A stretch of DNA of 64,000 nt. Source: Candidatus Solirubrobacter pratensis (GTDB lineage: Bacteria > Actinomycetota > Thermoleophilia > Solirubrobacterales > Solirubrobacteraceae). The stretch is taken from contig NZ_KE384481.1 in the NCBI RefSeq assembly GCF_000425945.1, forward strand, positions 621,997 to 685,996. The letters are read 5' to 3'. A program made the position numbers and the translations under genes. Of this stretch, positions 43,970 through 52,245 are shown piece by piece; the stretch's first letter is position 1; every line of letters starts with the position of its first letter. The notes under the pieces are model-generated. The model made no database searches and was not told where the DNA came from. It was given only the letters and a program-made list of their open reading frames with translations.

Positions 43970-44712
43970 ACGATCAGCCGCAGGTCGCTGCCGCGGACGT
44001 TGAGGATGTCGCAGTCCAGCGTGATCGGGCCGAGCTCCGGGTGGATGAACGTCTTGCGGTCCGCGCGCCGCGGCGCGACGGGACGCTGCTCCCACAGCTC
44101 GGCGAAGAGCGGGCTGGCGGCGCGCAGCTCGGCGATCAGCGCCCGCAGCTGATCATCGTCCGGGTAGCGGCCGAGCGCGTCGTGCAGGTCGGCGACCGTC
44201 TCCTGCCGGAACCGGTGGTCGGCCTCCGGGTCGCGGGCGATGCGCGATCGGGCGCCCATGAAGTGGCGCCGGACGATGTTGCCCTCGATGTCGCCGAGCA
44301 GGGCGTGCGCCACGGCGTTGGCGGCGATGACCGTCCAGGCCGCGTCGGCGACGAGCACCGGCACGTCGGCGAGCCCGTCGAGCACGCGCCGGACGCCCGG
44401 CGTCAGCCGGCGGTCGATCCAGCCGGCGCGCGGCTCGGCCTGCCCCGCCACGCGGAACAGGTGCGCGCGCTCGTCGTCGCTGAGGCGGAGCGCTTGCGCG
44501 AGCGCCCCGAGCACCGACGGCGAGGGGTTCGTCGCGCGACCCTGCTCGAGCCGCGCGAGGTAGTCGACGGAGAGGCCGGCGAGCGCCGCGAGCTCCTCGC
44601 GCCGCAGGCCCGGCGCGCGCCGGCGGCCGCCGTCGGGCAGTCCGGCCGCCGCGGGGGTGAGCCGGTCGCGCCAGGTGCGCAGGCAGTGCGCGAGCTCGTC
44701 CATCGCGTCCAT
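43888..44712 (-). CDS. MmyB-type XRE regulator
   Basis: 274 aa. XRE helix-turn-helix: GLRREELAALAGLSVDYLAR, LEQGRATNPSPSVLGALAQA. Then the MmyB ligand domain (DVPVLVADAAWTVIAANAVA, HALLGDIEGNIVRRHFM, FIHPELGPITLDCD, and the end LRLIVYTAPPGSPDAD). In actinobacteria this family usually represses an adjacent oxidoreductase gene. Here it is divergent from an SDR gene 54 bases away. Its 3' end overlaps mug by 82 bases. Confidence 0.92.
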   Translation of the reverse strand: MDAMDELAHCLRTWRDRLTPAAAGLPDGGRRRAPGLRREELAALAGLSVDYLARLEQGRATNPSPSVLGALAQALRLSDDERAHLFRVAGQAEPRAGWIDRRLTPGVRRVLDGLADVPVLVADAAWTVIAANAVAHALLGDIEGNIVRRHFMGARSRIARDPEADHRFRQETVADLHDALGRYPDDDQLRALIAELRAASPLFAELWEQRPVAPRRADRKTFIHPELGPITLDCDILNVRGSDLRLIVYTAPPGSPDADVLASLSESAYARASA

Positions 44713-44766
44713 GGTGGCACTGAGAGTCCTCTGGTTGAGCCGGCGGTCGCGAGCCAGCATCAGGGC

Positions 44767-45450
44767 ATGAGCACGATCCTGATCACCGGTGCCAACAAGG
44801 GACTCGGACACGAAGCGGCGAGGCGGCTGCTCGAAGCCGGCCACGACGTCTGGATGGGCGCGCGCGACGCCGGCCGCGGGCGCGCCGCGGCCGATGCGCT
44901 CGGCGGGCGCTTCGTGCAGATCGACGTCACCGACGACGCGAGCGTCGCGGCGGCCGCCGAGACGGTCGGCACGCTCGACGTCCTGATCAACAACGCCGGC
45001 ATCGGCGGCGCCCGCAAGCCGCTGCCGGAGACGACGCCCGACGACGTCGCGCAGGTGCTGGAGACCAACGTTCTCGGCATCGTGCGCGTGACGCGCGCGT
45101 TCTTGCCCCTGCTCGAGCGCTCCGCGAGCCCGGTCATCGTCAACGTCTCCAGCGGCATGGGCTCGATCACCGTCACGAGCGACCCCTCGCGCGTGGAGTC
45201 GACCATCGCCGGCCTCGCCTACCCGGCGTCCAAGACCGCCGTCAACATGATGACCACGCAGTACGCCAAGGCGCTCCCGCAGTTCCGCGTCAACGCCGTC
45301 GATCCGGGCTACACGGGCACCGACTTCAACCAGCACCGCGGCACCCAGACGGTCAGCGAGGGCACCGACGCGATCGTCGCGATGGCGATGATCGGACCGG
45401 ACGGCCCGACGGGCACGTTCGTCGACCGCAAGGGGCCCGTACCCTGGTGA
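44767..45450 (+). CDS. SDR family oxidoreductase
   Basis: 227 aa classical short-chain dehydrogenase: ILITGANKGLGHEAARRLLE (cofactor loop TGANKGLG), VLINNAGIGG, VIVNVSSGMGS with catalytic Ser, and YPASKTAVN with the catalytic Tyr and Lys, then VNAVDPGYTGTDFNQHRG. Could reduce or oxidise a small carbonyl. It lies opposite the MmyB-type regulator, which is a common pairing and probably senses its substrate. Confidence 0.94.
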   Translation: MSTILITGANKGLGHEAARRLLEAGHDVWMGARDAGRGRAAADALGGRFVQIDVTDDASVAAAAETVGTLDVLINNAGIGGARKPLPETTPDDVAQVLETNVLGIVRVTRAFLPLLERSASPVIVNVSSGMGSITVTSDPSRVESTIAGLAYPASKTAVNMMTTQYAKALPQFRVNAVDPGYTGTDFNQHRGTQTVSEGTDAIVAMAMIGPDGPTGTFVDRKGPVPW

Positions 45451-45454
45451 GGGT

Positions 45455-45913
45455 ATGGCGTACATCACCGCTGAAGCGCGGCAGCAACTGCTCGACGACC
45501 TCGCCGTCGCGATCGAGGCGCTCGGCGCGTCGCTCGCCGACCTCGGCGCCGCCTACGAGCTGCTCGACGAGCAGACCGCCGACCGGGTGGAGGAGCAGCT
45601 CTTCCGCCCGGTCCAGCAGGCGTACGGGCGCGCGCAGCGCACGCACGGCGAGTTCGCGGGGCGCTACGGGCTCACGGCGCGCGCCTTCCCGCCGGCGAAG
45701 CCCGGCGCCGCCTCGCAGGGCGCCCGCGCGCTGCTCGACCGCGCGGTCGACGCCGTCGCGGAGGCCGACGACGCGCTGGTGGAGCTGCAGGACTCGATGA
45801 TGCCCGTCGAGGTCGGCGATCCCGAGCTGCGCGCGGGTCTCGCGAACGTGCGCGAGCTGGTCGAGAACGTGCGCGGGCGGGCGCGCGAGGTCGTGCGCAC
45901 GCTCGGGCGCTAG
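45455..45913 (+). CDS. uncharacterised helical protein
   Basis: 152 aa. Predicted mostly helical (TAEARQQLLDDLAVAIEALG, DRAVDAVAEADDALVELQDS, RELVENVRGRAREVVRTLGR) with an acidic N-terminus and basic C-terminus, no membrane or signal. Four bases after the SDR gene, so probably in the same unit. I do not recognise a family. Confidence 0.75.
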   Translation: MAYITAEARQQLLDDLAVAIEALGASLADLGAAYELLDEQTADRVEEQLFRPVQQAYGRAQRTHGEFAGRYGLTARAFPPAKPGAASQGARALLDRAVDAVAEADDALVELQDSMMPVEVGDPELRAGLANVRELVENVRGRAREVVRTLGR

Positions 45914-45975
45914 GCGTCGAGTCGTAGGTCCAATTGCCGATGGTGCCGGGGCGCCGCCTTGACGACGCTTGAGGC

Positions 45976-46287
45976 ATGACTGCCAGCGAGCGAATCACCA
46001 CCGAGGTCACCGCGTGGCCGGGCGTGACCGCCGGACCGGGACGGCGCGGCGAGTTCGCGTTCAAGGTCGGGCGCAAGGAGATCGGTCACCTGCACGGCGA
46101 CCACGCCGCGCACTTCGGCTTCCCGCGCGAGGTCTTCGACGACCTCTTCGCGCAGGGCCGGGTGACGTATCACCCGGTGTTCCCGGACAAGCACGGGCCG
46201 GCAGCGCGGCGGATCGAGGGCGAGGACGACGTGCGCGACGTGATCGCGCTGCTGCGCCTGAACTACGAGCGCGTCGCGACCACGTAG
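45976..46287 (+). CDS. DUF5519 (luciferase-like) small protein
   Basis: 103 aa with SERITTEVTAWPGVTAGPGR, EFAFKVGRKEIGHLHGDHAA, HFGFPREVFDDLFAQGRVTY and HPVFPDKHGPAARRIEGEDD. This matches DUF5519, named luciferase-like in databases without demonstrated light emission. Its end overlaps the methyltransferase by 25 bases. Function unknown. Confidence 0.8.
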   Translation: MTASERITTEVTAWPGVTAGPGRRGEFAFKVGRKEIGHLHGDHAAHFGFPREVFDDLFAQGRVTYHPVFPDKHGPAARRIEGEDDVRDVIALLRLNYERVATT

Positions 46288-46976
46288 CGGAAGCGGTTCT
46301 CGAAGCGGTAGGAGCCGTCGGCGCGGCGGTACGGCGCGGCGGCCTCGCGCACGCGGTCCTCGGTCGCCAGCTCGAACCCCGAGCCGTCGCGCAGGGCGAC
46401 GACCAGCGTGGCGAGGTCGGGGACCTCGTAGGGCGTGGGAACGTCGGCCGTCGCCTGCGGCGCGAGGCCGGCGGCCCGCATCAGCTCCTCGAGCACGCCA
46501 GGATCGCTCAGCCGCGGCAGGGCGTCGCGGCGCGGCGACGGCACGCTGACCGCGTTGAACATCACGGCCAGGTCGCGCTTGCCGCCCCAGTTGCAGATCG
46601 CGACGGTGCGCCCCACGCGCGCCAGCTCGGCGATCGCGGCGGGGATGTCGTCCGCGAACTGGACGGCGTTGAAGGCGGTCACGACGTCGAACGCGTCGTC
46701 GTCGTAGGGCAGCCGCGCGATGTCGCCCACGCGGAGGTCGGCCTCGGGCGCCCGGCGGCGCGCGAGCGCGAGCATGCCCTCGGAGGCGTCGATCCCGCTG
46801 ACGCGCGCGCCGAGCGCGAGCGCCTGCGCACAGAACTCGCCCGTCCCGCAGCCGGCGTCGAGCACGCGCGTCCCGGCGCCGATGCCCGCGGCGTCGGCGA
46901 CCGCCGCGCGAGCGGGCTCCGACAGCCGTGTCCAATGCGCCGACCAGGCCTCGGCGCGTTCTCCCCAATCGCCCAT
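46263..46976 (-). CDS. class I SAM methyltransferase
   Basis: 237 aa, Methyltransf_11 type. Motif I VLDAGCGTGEFCAQALALGA, motif II VSGIDASEGMLALARRR, LRVGDIARLPYDDDAFDVVT, NWGGKRDLAV. Small-molecule methylation; the substrate is unknown. The ATG is at 46976. It ends inside the DUF5519 gene on the other strand. Confidence 0.88.
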   Translation of the reverse strand: MGDWGERAEAWSAHWTRLSEPARAAVADAAGIGAGTRVLDAGCGTGEFCAQALALGARVSGIDASEGMLALARRRAPEADLRVGDIARLPYDDDAFDVVTAFNAVQFADDIPAAIAELARVGRTVAICNWGGKRDLAVMFNAVSVPSPRRDALPRLSDPGVLEELMRAAGLAPQATADVPTPYEVPDLATLVVALRDGSGFELATEDRVREAAAPYRRADGSYRFENRFRYVVATRS

Positions 46977-47012
46977 GCCCCAAGGATGGGGGATGGGTCC
47001 CGGCCCGCGCGC

Positions 47013-47741
47013 CTAGCGATGGTGGTCGACGACCTCGATGTTGTTGCCGTCGGGGTCGAAGACGTAGGCCGCGTAGTAGCCCGGGTGATAGCGCGGCCGC
47101 TCGGCCGGCTCGCCGTTGCCGCGGTAGCCCGCCTCCACCGCCTGCGAGTAGAAGCGGCGGATCGCGTCGTCGTCGCCTCCGAACGCGACGTGCAGGTGCT
47201 CGGTCACGGGTCCGGCCACGAGCGTGTAGAAGCCTCCCGACTCGCGGGCCGCGAGCGTGAGCCGCGAGTCGCTCGCCGCGCGGACGTCGAGCGCGGCGGC
47301 CTCCGCCACCCCGCCGTAGAACGCCGTCGCCGCCGCGACGTCGGCGACCCGCACCACGACATGGTCGATGCTCCCGCCGCGGCGCAGCCCTTCGCGGTGC
47401 ACGGCCTCGAAGCTGTTGTCCTCGCCGTCGCGCAGGAACGCCGCGTAGTAGTCGGCGCTGTAGCTCGGGCGCGGGCCGGGAGGGCCGTCGTCGCGCAGGC
47501 CCGCCTCCACGCCCGCCTGCCAGTACGCGTCGACCGCCTCCCGCGAGGGCGCGACGAACGCGACGTGCGCGCGGCGCGTGAGCGGATTCGCGTCGTCCGG
47601 CTCGGTCAGCGCGAAGTCGCCCCACATCGCGAACGTCCTCGAGCTGAACGTCTCGTCGAGCGAGAGCTCGTCGAGCAGCCGCTGGAAGCGCCGCTCCGCC
47701 TCGGCCAGATCGGGGACGCGGAGGGTGACGTGATCGAACAT
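47013..47741 (-). CDS. VOC (glyoxalase/dioxygenase fold) two-domain protein
   Basis: 242 aa with two tandem VOC domains: FDHVTLRVPDLAEAERRFQR and SADYYAAFLRDGEDNSFEAV in the first; SIDHVVVRVADVAAATAFYG, LHVAFGGDDDAIRRFYSQAV and YAAYVFDPDGNNIEVVDHHR in the second. The second has a His in IDHVV and an acidic Glu in IEVVDHH that may bind metal. Glyoxalase, ring-cleaving or resistance functions are possible. It follows hutH by 29 bases and may be co-transcribed. Confidence 0.85.
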   Translation of the reverse strand: MFDHVTLRVPDLAEAERRFQRLLDELSLDETFSSRTFAMWGDFALTEPDDANPLTRRAHVAFVAPSREAVDAYWQAGVEAGLRDDGPPGPRPSYSADYYAAFLRDGEDNSFEAVHREGLRRGGSIDHVVVRVADVAAATAFYGGVAEAAALDVRAASDSRLTLAARESGGFYTLVAGPVTEHLHVAFGGDDDAIRRFYSQAVEAGYRGNGEPAERPRYHPGYYAAYVFDPDGNNIEVVDHHR

Positions 47742-47770
47742 GCGGGCTCCTTGGCGTGGATCCAGCTCGA

Positions 47771-49246
47771 CTAGGCGAGGCGCAGGGCGCCGCCGTGCAG
47801 GGCGGCAGCGAGCGCCTCGAGCTCGCCGGCCAGCGACCGGTCCTCTTCGAGCCGCGCGACGTGCCCGCGCACGCCGGCGAGCGCGCCCTCGAGCGCCTCG
47901 GTCGAGCGCAGCGGACGGTGGAACTCGAGCCCCTGGCACGCGCAGACCAGCTCGGTCGCGACGACGTGGGCGGCGTACCGCACGACGGTCGTCGCCTTCA
48001 GGGCGGCCAGGGCGCCCATCGAGTTGAAGTCCTCCTGCCCGGCGCTGGTGGGGATCGACCCGGCGCCGGCCGGATGCGACAGCACCTGGCACTCGTTCAC
48101 GAGCGCCGCCGCCGCGTACTGGGCGATCATCAGGCCCGACGAGAGGCCTGGGCGCGGCGTGAGGAACGGCGGCAGTCCCGCGTAGGACGGCGAGAGCAGC
48201 GCGAACGCGCGGCGCTCGGAGAACGAGGCCAGCTCGGTCATCGCCAGTGCCAGGTGGTCGAGCGGCAGCGAGAGCGGCTGCCCGTGGAAGTTGCCGCCGG
48301 AGAGCACATCGCCCTCGTCGGGGAAGATCAGCGGGTTGTCGGTGACCGCGTCGAGCTCGCGCTCCAGCGCGCCCGCGACGTAGTCGAGCGCGTCGCCGAC
48401 CGCCCCGAGCACCTGCGGCGCGCAGCGCAGCGTGTACGGGTCCTGCACGCGCCCGCAGTCGGCGTGCGACTCGACCACCGGCGAGCCGTCCAGCAGCGCG
48501 CGCAGCCTGGCCGCGACACGGGCTTGCCCCGGTTGCGGGCGCAACTGGTGCAGGCGGGCATCGAACGGGACCGTCGAGCCCTTGAACGCCTCGAGCGAGA
48601 GCGCGACCGCGACGACCGCGGCGTCGAAGACGCGCTGGGCGGCACGGATCGCGAGGCCGCCCGCCGCCGCCATCAGGTGCGTCCCGTTGATCAGGGCGAG
48701 CCCCTCCTTGGCGGTCAGCCGCACCGGTTCCAGCCCTGCCCGCGCGAGCGCCGCCGCGCCGGGCATCCGCTCGCCTTCGAAGACGGCCTCGCCTTCGCCC
48801 ACCAGCACGAGCGCGAGGTGCGCGAGCGGCGCCAGGTCGCCGGAGGAGCCGACCGAGCCGCGGCTCGGGATGACCGGCGTCACGCCGCGCTCGAGCAGCG
48901 CCAGCAGCAGCTCGACGAGCTCGATGCGCACGCCCGAGCGCCCGCGCCGCAGCGAGCCGGCCAGCAGCAGCACCATCCCGCGCACGATCTCATCGGCCAG
49001 CGGCTCGCCGGAGCCGACGGCGTGCGAGCGGATCAGATTGAGCTGCAGCTGCGCGGTGTCCTCGGGCGCGATCGAGACTGTGACCAGATCGCCGAAGCCC
49101 GTGTTGACGCCGTAGACGGTGCGGCCGCCGCGCAGCGCGTCCTCCACGACGCCGCGCGCGGCCGCGATGCGCGCGCGGTCGCCGTCGTCCAGCGGCGGAG
49201 GCGCCGCGCCGCGCGCGACCGCCTCGAGCTCCTCCAGCGTGGGCAT
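47771..49246 (-). CDS. hutH: histidine ammonia-lyase
   Basis: 491 aa lyase making urocanate from histidine. Seen: TVYGVNTGFGDLVTVSIAPE, QLNLIRSHAVGSGEPL, the MIO site GSVGSSGDLAPLAHLALVL, NGTHLMAAAGGLAI, VQDPYTLRCAPQVLG, SGGNFHGQPLSLPLDHLALA and SAGQEDFNSMG. The prosthetic-group triplet is Ser-Ser-Gly instead of Ala-Ser-Gly; the Ser that becomes dehydroalanine is kept. TACCGT lies eight bases before the ATG, consistent with its own leaderless promoter. It stands about 5 kb apart from hutUIF. Confidence 0.95.
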   Translation of the reverse strand: MPTLEELEAVARGAAPPPLDDGDRARIAAARGVVEDALRGGRTVYGVNTGFGDLVTVSIAPEDTAQLQLNLIRSHAVGSGEPLADEIVRGMVLLLAGSLRRGRSGVRIELVELLLALLERGVTPVIPSRGSVGSSGDLAPLAHLALVLVGEGEAVFEGERMPGAAALARAGLEPVRLTAKEGLALINGTHLMAAAGGLAIRAAQRVFDAAVVAVALSLEAFKGSTVPFDARLHQLRPQPGQARVAARLRALLDGSPVVESHADCGRVQDPYTLRCAPQVLGAVGDALDYVAGALERELDAVTDNPLIFPDEGDVLSGGNFHGQPLSLPLDHLALAMTELASFSERRAFALLSPSYAGLPPFLTPRPGLSSGLMIAQYAAAALVNECQVLSHPAGAGSIPTSAGQEDFNSMGALAALKATTVVRYAAHVVATELVCACQGLEFHRPLRSTEALEGALAGVRGHVARLEEDRSLAGELEALAAALHGGALRLA

Positions 49247-49288
49247 GGCGCGAGACGGTAGCGGGCGGCTCGTTGTCCGTTGCGGCGC

Positions 49289-50611
49289 CTACGGCGCGGG
49301 CCGGTATGCCGTATCGATCTCGGCCGGCGCGCCGTTCGGGATCGCCGCCGTCGACCATGCGGTCACGATCGTGTTGGTGGCGGAGTCGAAGGCCACGGAC
49401 GGCCGGACGACGAACCGGTCGGCGCCCGACACGTTCTCGACCGGGCCGAACGCGTTCCCGCCGGCCGGCCAGACCGCCGCCTGGATCTGCGCGTGGTCGC
49501 CGGCCTTCGCGGTCCAGGTGACGACGGCGCGATCGGCGTTGGGCGAGGTCGCCAGGTCGCCGAGGCCGAACCCGCCGGTCTCGTCGGCCGCGACGGGCGC
49601 GAGCAGCTGCGGCGTCTGGATCAGCCGCCCGTCGACGCGCGAGACCTGCACGCCCGCGCTGCCGCTCCACCCGATCAGCCCCATCCCGTTGCCGGTGTAG
49701 GCCGCCTCGATGCCCTCGCCGCCGGAGAGCTTGTCGACCCCGTAGGTGTCGAGCTGCTTGGCCGGCAGGAAGCCGCGGCTCGCGCTGCGCGCGGTCGCCA
49801 TGACCTTGCCCTTGGCGGCGCCGCCCTCGCTCACGCGCTGGTCGACCCACGCGACGATCGCGCGCCGGCCGGCGCCCATCGCGGCGCTCAGGTGCGAGGC
49901 CACGTCGGCGGTGCCGAGCTTCTGCACGGCGGTCAGGCGCTTGGAGCTCGCGATCCAGTAACGCGCCTCGATCGTCCCGCTCCGGTCCCAGGCGACGAGC
50001 ACGTCGCCGGCCGTGTTGACCGCGACGGCGACTGAGTGGATCCGGCCGCGGCTCGAGAGCTTCTGCGTCGGCTGCAGGGCCCGCGTGCCGGGCTGGCGCA
50101 CGAGGTACACGTAGCCCAGGGAGCCGGAGCCGAACGTGCTGAACACCGCTGCCGAGCCGCCGTGCGGTGCTGCCGCGGTGGCGGAGCGCGCCCCGCCGGT
50201 GGTCGGCCCGCGCAGCTCGCCGCGCCAGTCGTCGCGCGGCCCGGGCGCGACGGCCACGCGCACGCGCTTGTTGCCGTTGGAGCCGGCGTAGATGATGCGG
50301 TCGGCGGCCGCGAAGGAGCCGAAGGAGCTGTCGAAGTCGGGCGCCTTCGGCCACGGGGAGAACGCCTGCGGCGCGAAGCCGTCGCCGAGCAGGCTGCGCT
50401 CGAGCGCGACGCCGGGGAACGAGCCGGCCGCGTTGTACGCGATCGCGCCGCCGCGCGTGCGGGTGAGCAGGACCTGGGCGGCGCCGCCGCCCGGCCCGGC
50501 ACTGCCGGGGACGGCGGCGGGCGCCGACCACGGCGCATCGGCGTGGGCAGCGGACGGGATCGTCAGCGCGGCCGCCAGGGCGGCCGCGGGGAGAATTCTG
50601 CGTAACGGCAT
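49289..50611 (-). CDS. secreted beta-propeller-like protein
   Basis: 440 aa with a signal peptide (ILPAAALAAALTIPSAAHA). The body repeats strand patterns with GDVLVAWDRSGTIEARYWI, RAIVAWVDQRVSEGG, MGLIGWSGSAGVQVSRVDG, RAVVTWTAKAGDHAQIQAAV and NTIVTAWSTAAIPNG, a propeller of about five to seven blades. No catalytic site is recognisable. Probably an exported binding protein. Confidence 0.75.
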   Translation of the reverse strand: MPLRRILPAAALAAALTIPSAAHADAPWSAPAAVPGSAGPGGGAAQVLLTRTRGGAIAYNAAGSFPGVALERSLLGDGFAPQAFSPWPKAPDFDSSFGSFAAADRIIYAGSNGNKRVRVAVAPGPRDDWRGELRGPTTGGARSATAAAPHGGSAAVFSTFGSGSLGYVYLVRQPGTRALQPTQKLSSRGRIHSVAVAVNTAGDVLVAWDRSGTIEARYWIASSKRLTAVQKLGTADVASHLSAAMGAGRRAIVAWVDQRVSEGGAAKGKVMATARSASRGFLPAKQLDTYGVDKLSGGEGIEAAYTGNGMGLIGWSGSAGVQVSRVDGRLIQTPQLLAPVAADETGGFGLGDLATSPNADRAVVTWTAKAGDHAQIQAAVWPAGGNAFGPVENVSGADRFVVRPSVAFDSATNTIVTAWSTAAIPNGAPAEIDTAYRPAP

Positions 50612-50646
50612 GGCAACAGCATGGGACGCGATGCCGACGCTCAGGT

Positions 50647-50660
50647 CCACCTAGGTGTGG
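50647..50660. promoter_or_regulatory. CCACCTAGGTGTGG palindrome upstream of the propeller gene
   Basis: CACCTAGGTG is a perfect 10-bp palindrome, within CCAC...GTGG, about 37 bases before the secreted propeller start (50611). A site of this size suits a dimeric regulator. The rest of the 150-base gap between that gene and the gamma-glutamyltransferase holds nothing recognisable. Confidence 0.3.
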
Positions 50661-50764
50661 GCGCGCCTCCCCCTGGGCGCCGTAGGGTGGCCGGCGTGAT
50701 CCGCGACGGGCTCGCCAGGAGTCGATCGAGACGTTCGGGCTGGTCGTGAATCGCGTCCACGGGC

Positions 50765-52234
50765 TCAGGCCGCGACCACGGCGCCGCCGCGGCGCGGGTC
50801 GCCGCCGCCGGTGAACCCGCGGCCCTCGACCGCCTGGCAGCCGCCGAAGAACAGGTTGCGCTCGCGGAACCAGGCAACGGTCTGGGTGACGCCCGCCGTG
50901 TCCGCTCCGGGCTCCGCATAGAGGATGCCCTCCTCGAGGTGCACGCGCGGCGCGTCGACCGCGGCCTGCGCGTCCATCCCGCGGTCGAGGACGTTGACGA
51001 TCACCTGGAGGATCGCCGAGCGGATGCGGTTGGAGCCGGCCGAGCCGAGCACGAGCTCCGGCGCGCCGCCGGACATGACGACGGTCGGCGCCATCATCGA
51101 CGGCAGCCGCCGCCCCGGCGGGTAGGTGAACCAGCCGAGCGGCGAGAGATCCTGCTCGCCCATCATGTTGTTGACGTGCACGCCGGTGCCGGGCACGACC
51201 AGCCCGGAGCCCTCGCCGTTGGTCGACGTCACCGCGCACGCCCAGCCGTCGGCGTCGAGCACGGAGACGTGCGTCGTCGAGCCCAGGCGCGAGGCCAGGA
51301 ACCGCTCGCGGAACCCGGGGGCGGCGAGTCCCTCGAGGAACTCCGGCGTGCGCTCGGCCTGCGCCGCCGCCATCGCGCGCACGAGCTCCGCCACCGCGGG
51401 CGGGTGGTCGGGATCGGATCGCTCGAGCAGCGCGAGCGCGTAGGCGATCAGGATCCCGCCCGCGCTGGGCGGGGGGTTGGTGAGCACGTCGCGGCCGCGA
51501 TAGGAGACGCGCACCGGCTCCCGCGGCACCGCGTCGTAGGCCGCGAGATCCGCGCGCGTGAGCAGCCCGCCGGCGGCGAGCACCGCGTCGGACACCGCCG
51601 CGCCGACGTCGCCGGTGTAGAACGGCGCCGCGCCGTCCGCGGCCAGCCGCTCCAACGCGTCGGCGAGCTCCGGGTCGCGCAGCACGTCGCCCTCGCGCGG
51701 CACGCGGGCGCCGTCGCAGTAGCGGGCGCGCGACTCCGGCGTGGCGACGACGATCGGCTCCAGCAGCGTCCACAGATACGCCTGCTGGCGATTGACCTCG
51801 ACGCCTCCGCGCGCGAGCGCGACCGCCGGCGCGACCAGCTCCTGCAGGTCCAGGCTCCCGAACCGCGAGGCGGCCGCCGCGACGCCCGCCGGCAGCCCGT
51901 ACACGCCGCACGACGGCCCGCCGATGTGGAACGTCTGCACGGCGTCGCCGAAGTCGACGAGCACCGCCTCCAGCGCGCCCCGCGCGGCCGGATCGGCGCC
52001 GCGCCCCGGCGCCTCGACCATGAAGTCGAGCAGGACGGGCTCGCCGCCGGGCGGCGCGACGAGCATGTACCCGCCGGCGCCGAGCCCGGTCAGCAGCGGC
52101 TCGGTCATGAAGGACGCCAGCAGCGCCGCGAGCGCGGCATCGACGGCGTTGCCGCCGGCGCGCAGGACGCCGGCGCCGGCCTCCGCGGTCAGAGGGTGGC
52201 CGGCGGCGACGATGCCGCGACCAGCCACCCCCAC
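50765..52234 (-). CDS. gamma-glutamyltransferase family protein
   Basis: 489 aa Ntn-hydrolase precursor, normally self-cleaved at a Thr. Seen: GIVAAGHPLTAEAGAGVLRA, GGNAVDAALAALLASFMTEP, GLGAGGYMLV, the cleavage region RLGSTTHVSVLDADGWACAV with nucleophile Thr, TSTNGEGSGL, LPSMMAPTVVMSGGAPELVL. Residue numbers suit processing to large and small subunits. Lacks an evident signal peptide. Could hydrolyse glutathione or gamma-glutamyl compounds. GTG 52234 has GGGAG just before; GTG 52228 is an alternative. Twelve bases after ftsZ. Confidence 0.9.
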   Translation of the reverse strand: MGVAGRGIVAAGHPLTAEAGAGVLRAGGNAVDAALAALLASFMTEPLLTGLGAGGYMLVAPPGGEPVLLDFMVEAPGRGADPAARGALEAVLVDFGDAVQTFHIGGPSCGVYGLPAGVAAAASRFGSLDLQELVAPAVALARGGVEVNRQQAYLWTLLEPIVVATPESRARYCDGARVPREGDVLRDPELADALERLAADGAAPFYTGDVGAAVSDAVLAAGGLLTRADLAAYDAVPREPVRVSYRGRDVLTNPPPSAGGILIAYALALLERSDPDHPPAVAELVRAMAAAQAERTPEFLEGLAAPGFRERFLASRLGSTTHVSVLDADGWACAVTSTNGEGSGLVVPGTGVHVNNMMGEQDLSPLGWFTYPPGRRLPSMMAPTVVMSGGAPELVLGSAGSNRIRSAILQVIVNVLDRGMDAQAAVDAPRVHLEEGILYAEPGADTAGVTQTVAWFRERNLFFGGCQAVEGRGFTGGGDPRRGGAVVAA

Positions 52235-52245
52235 CGCTCTCCCAC

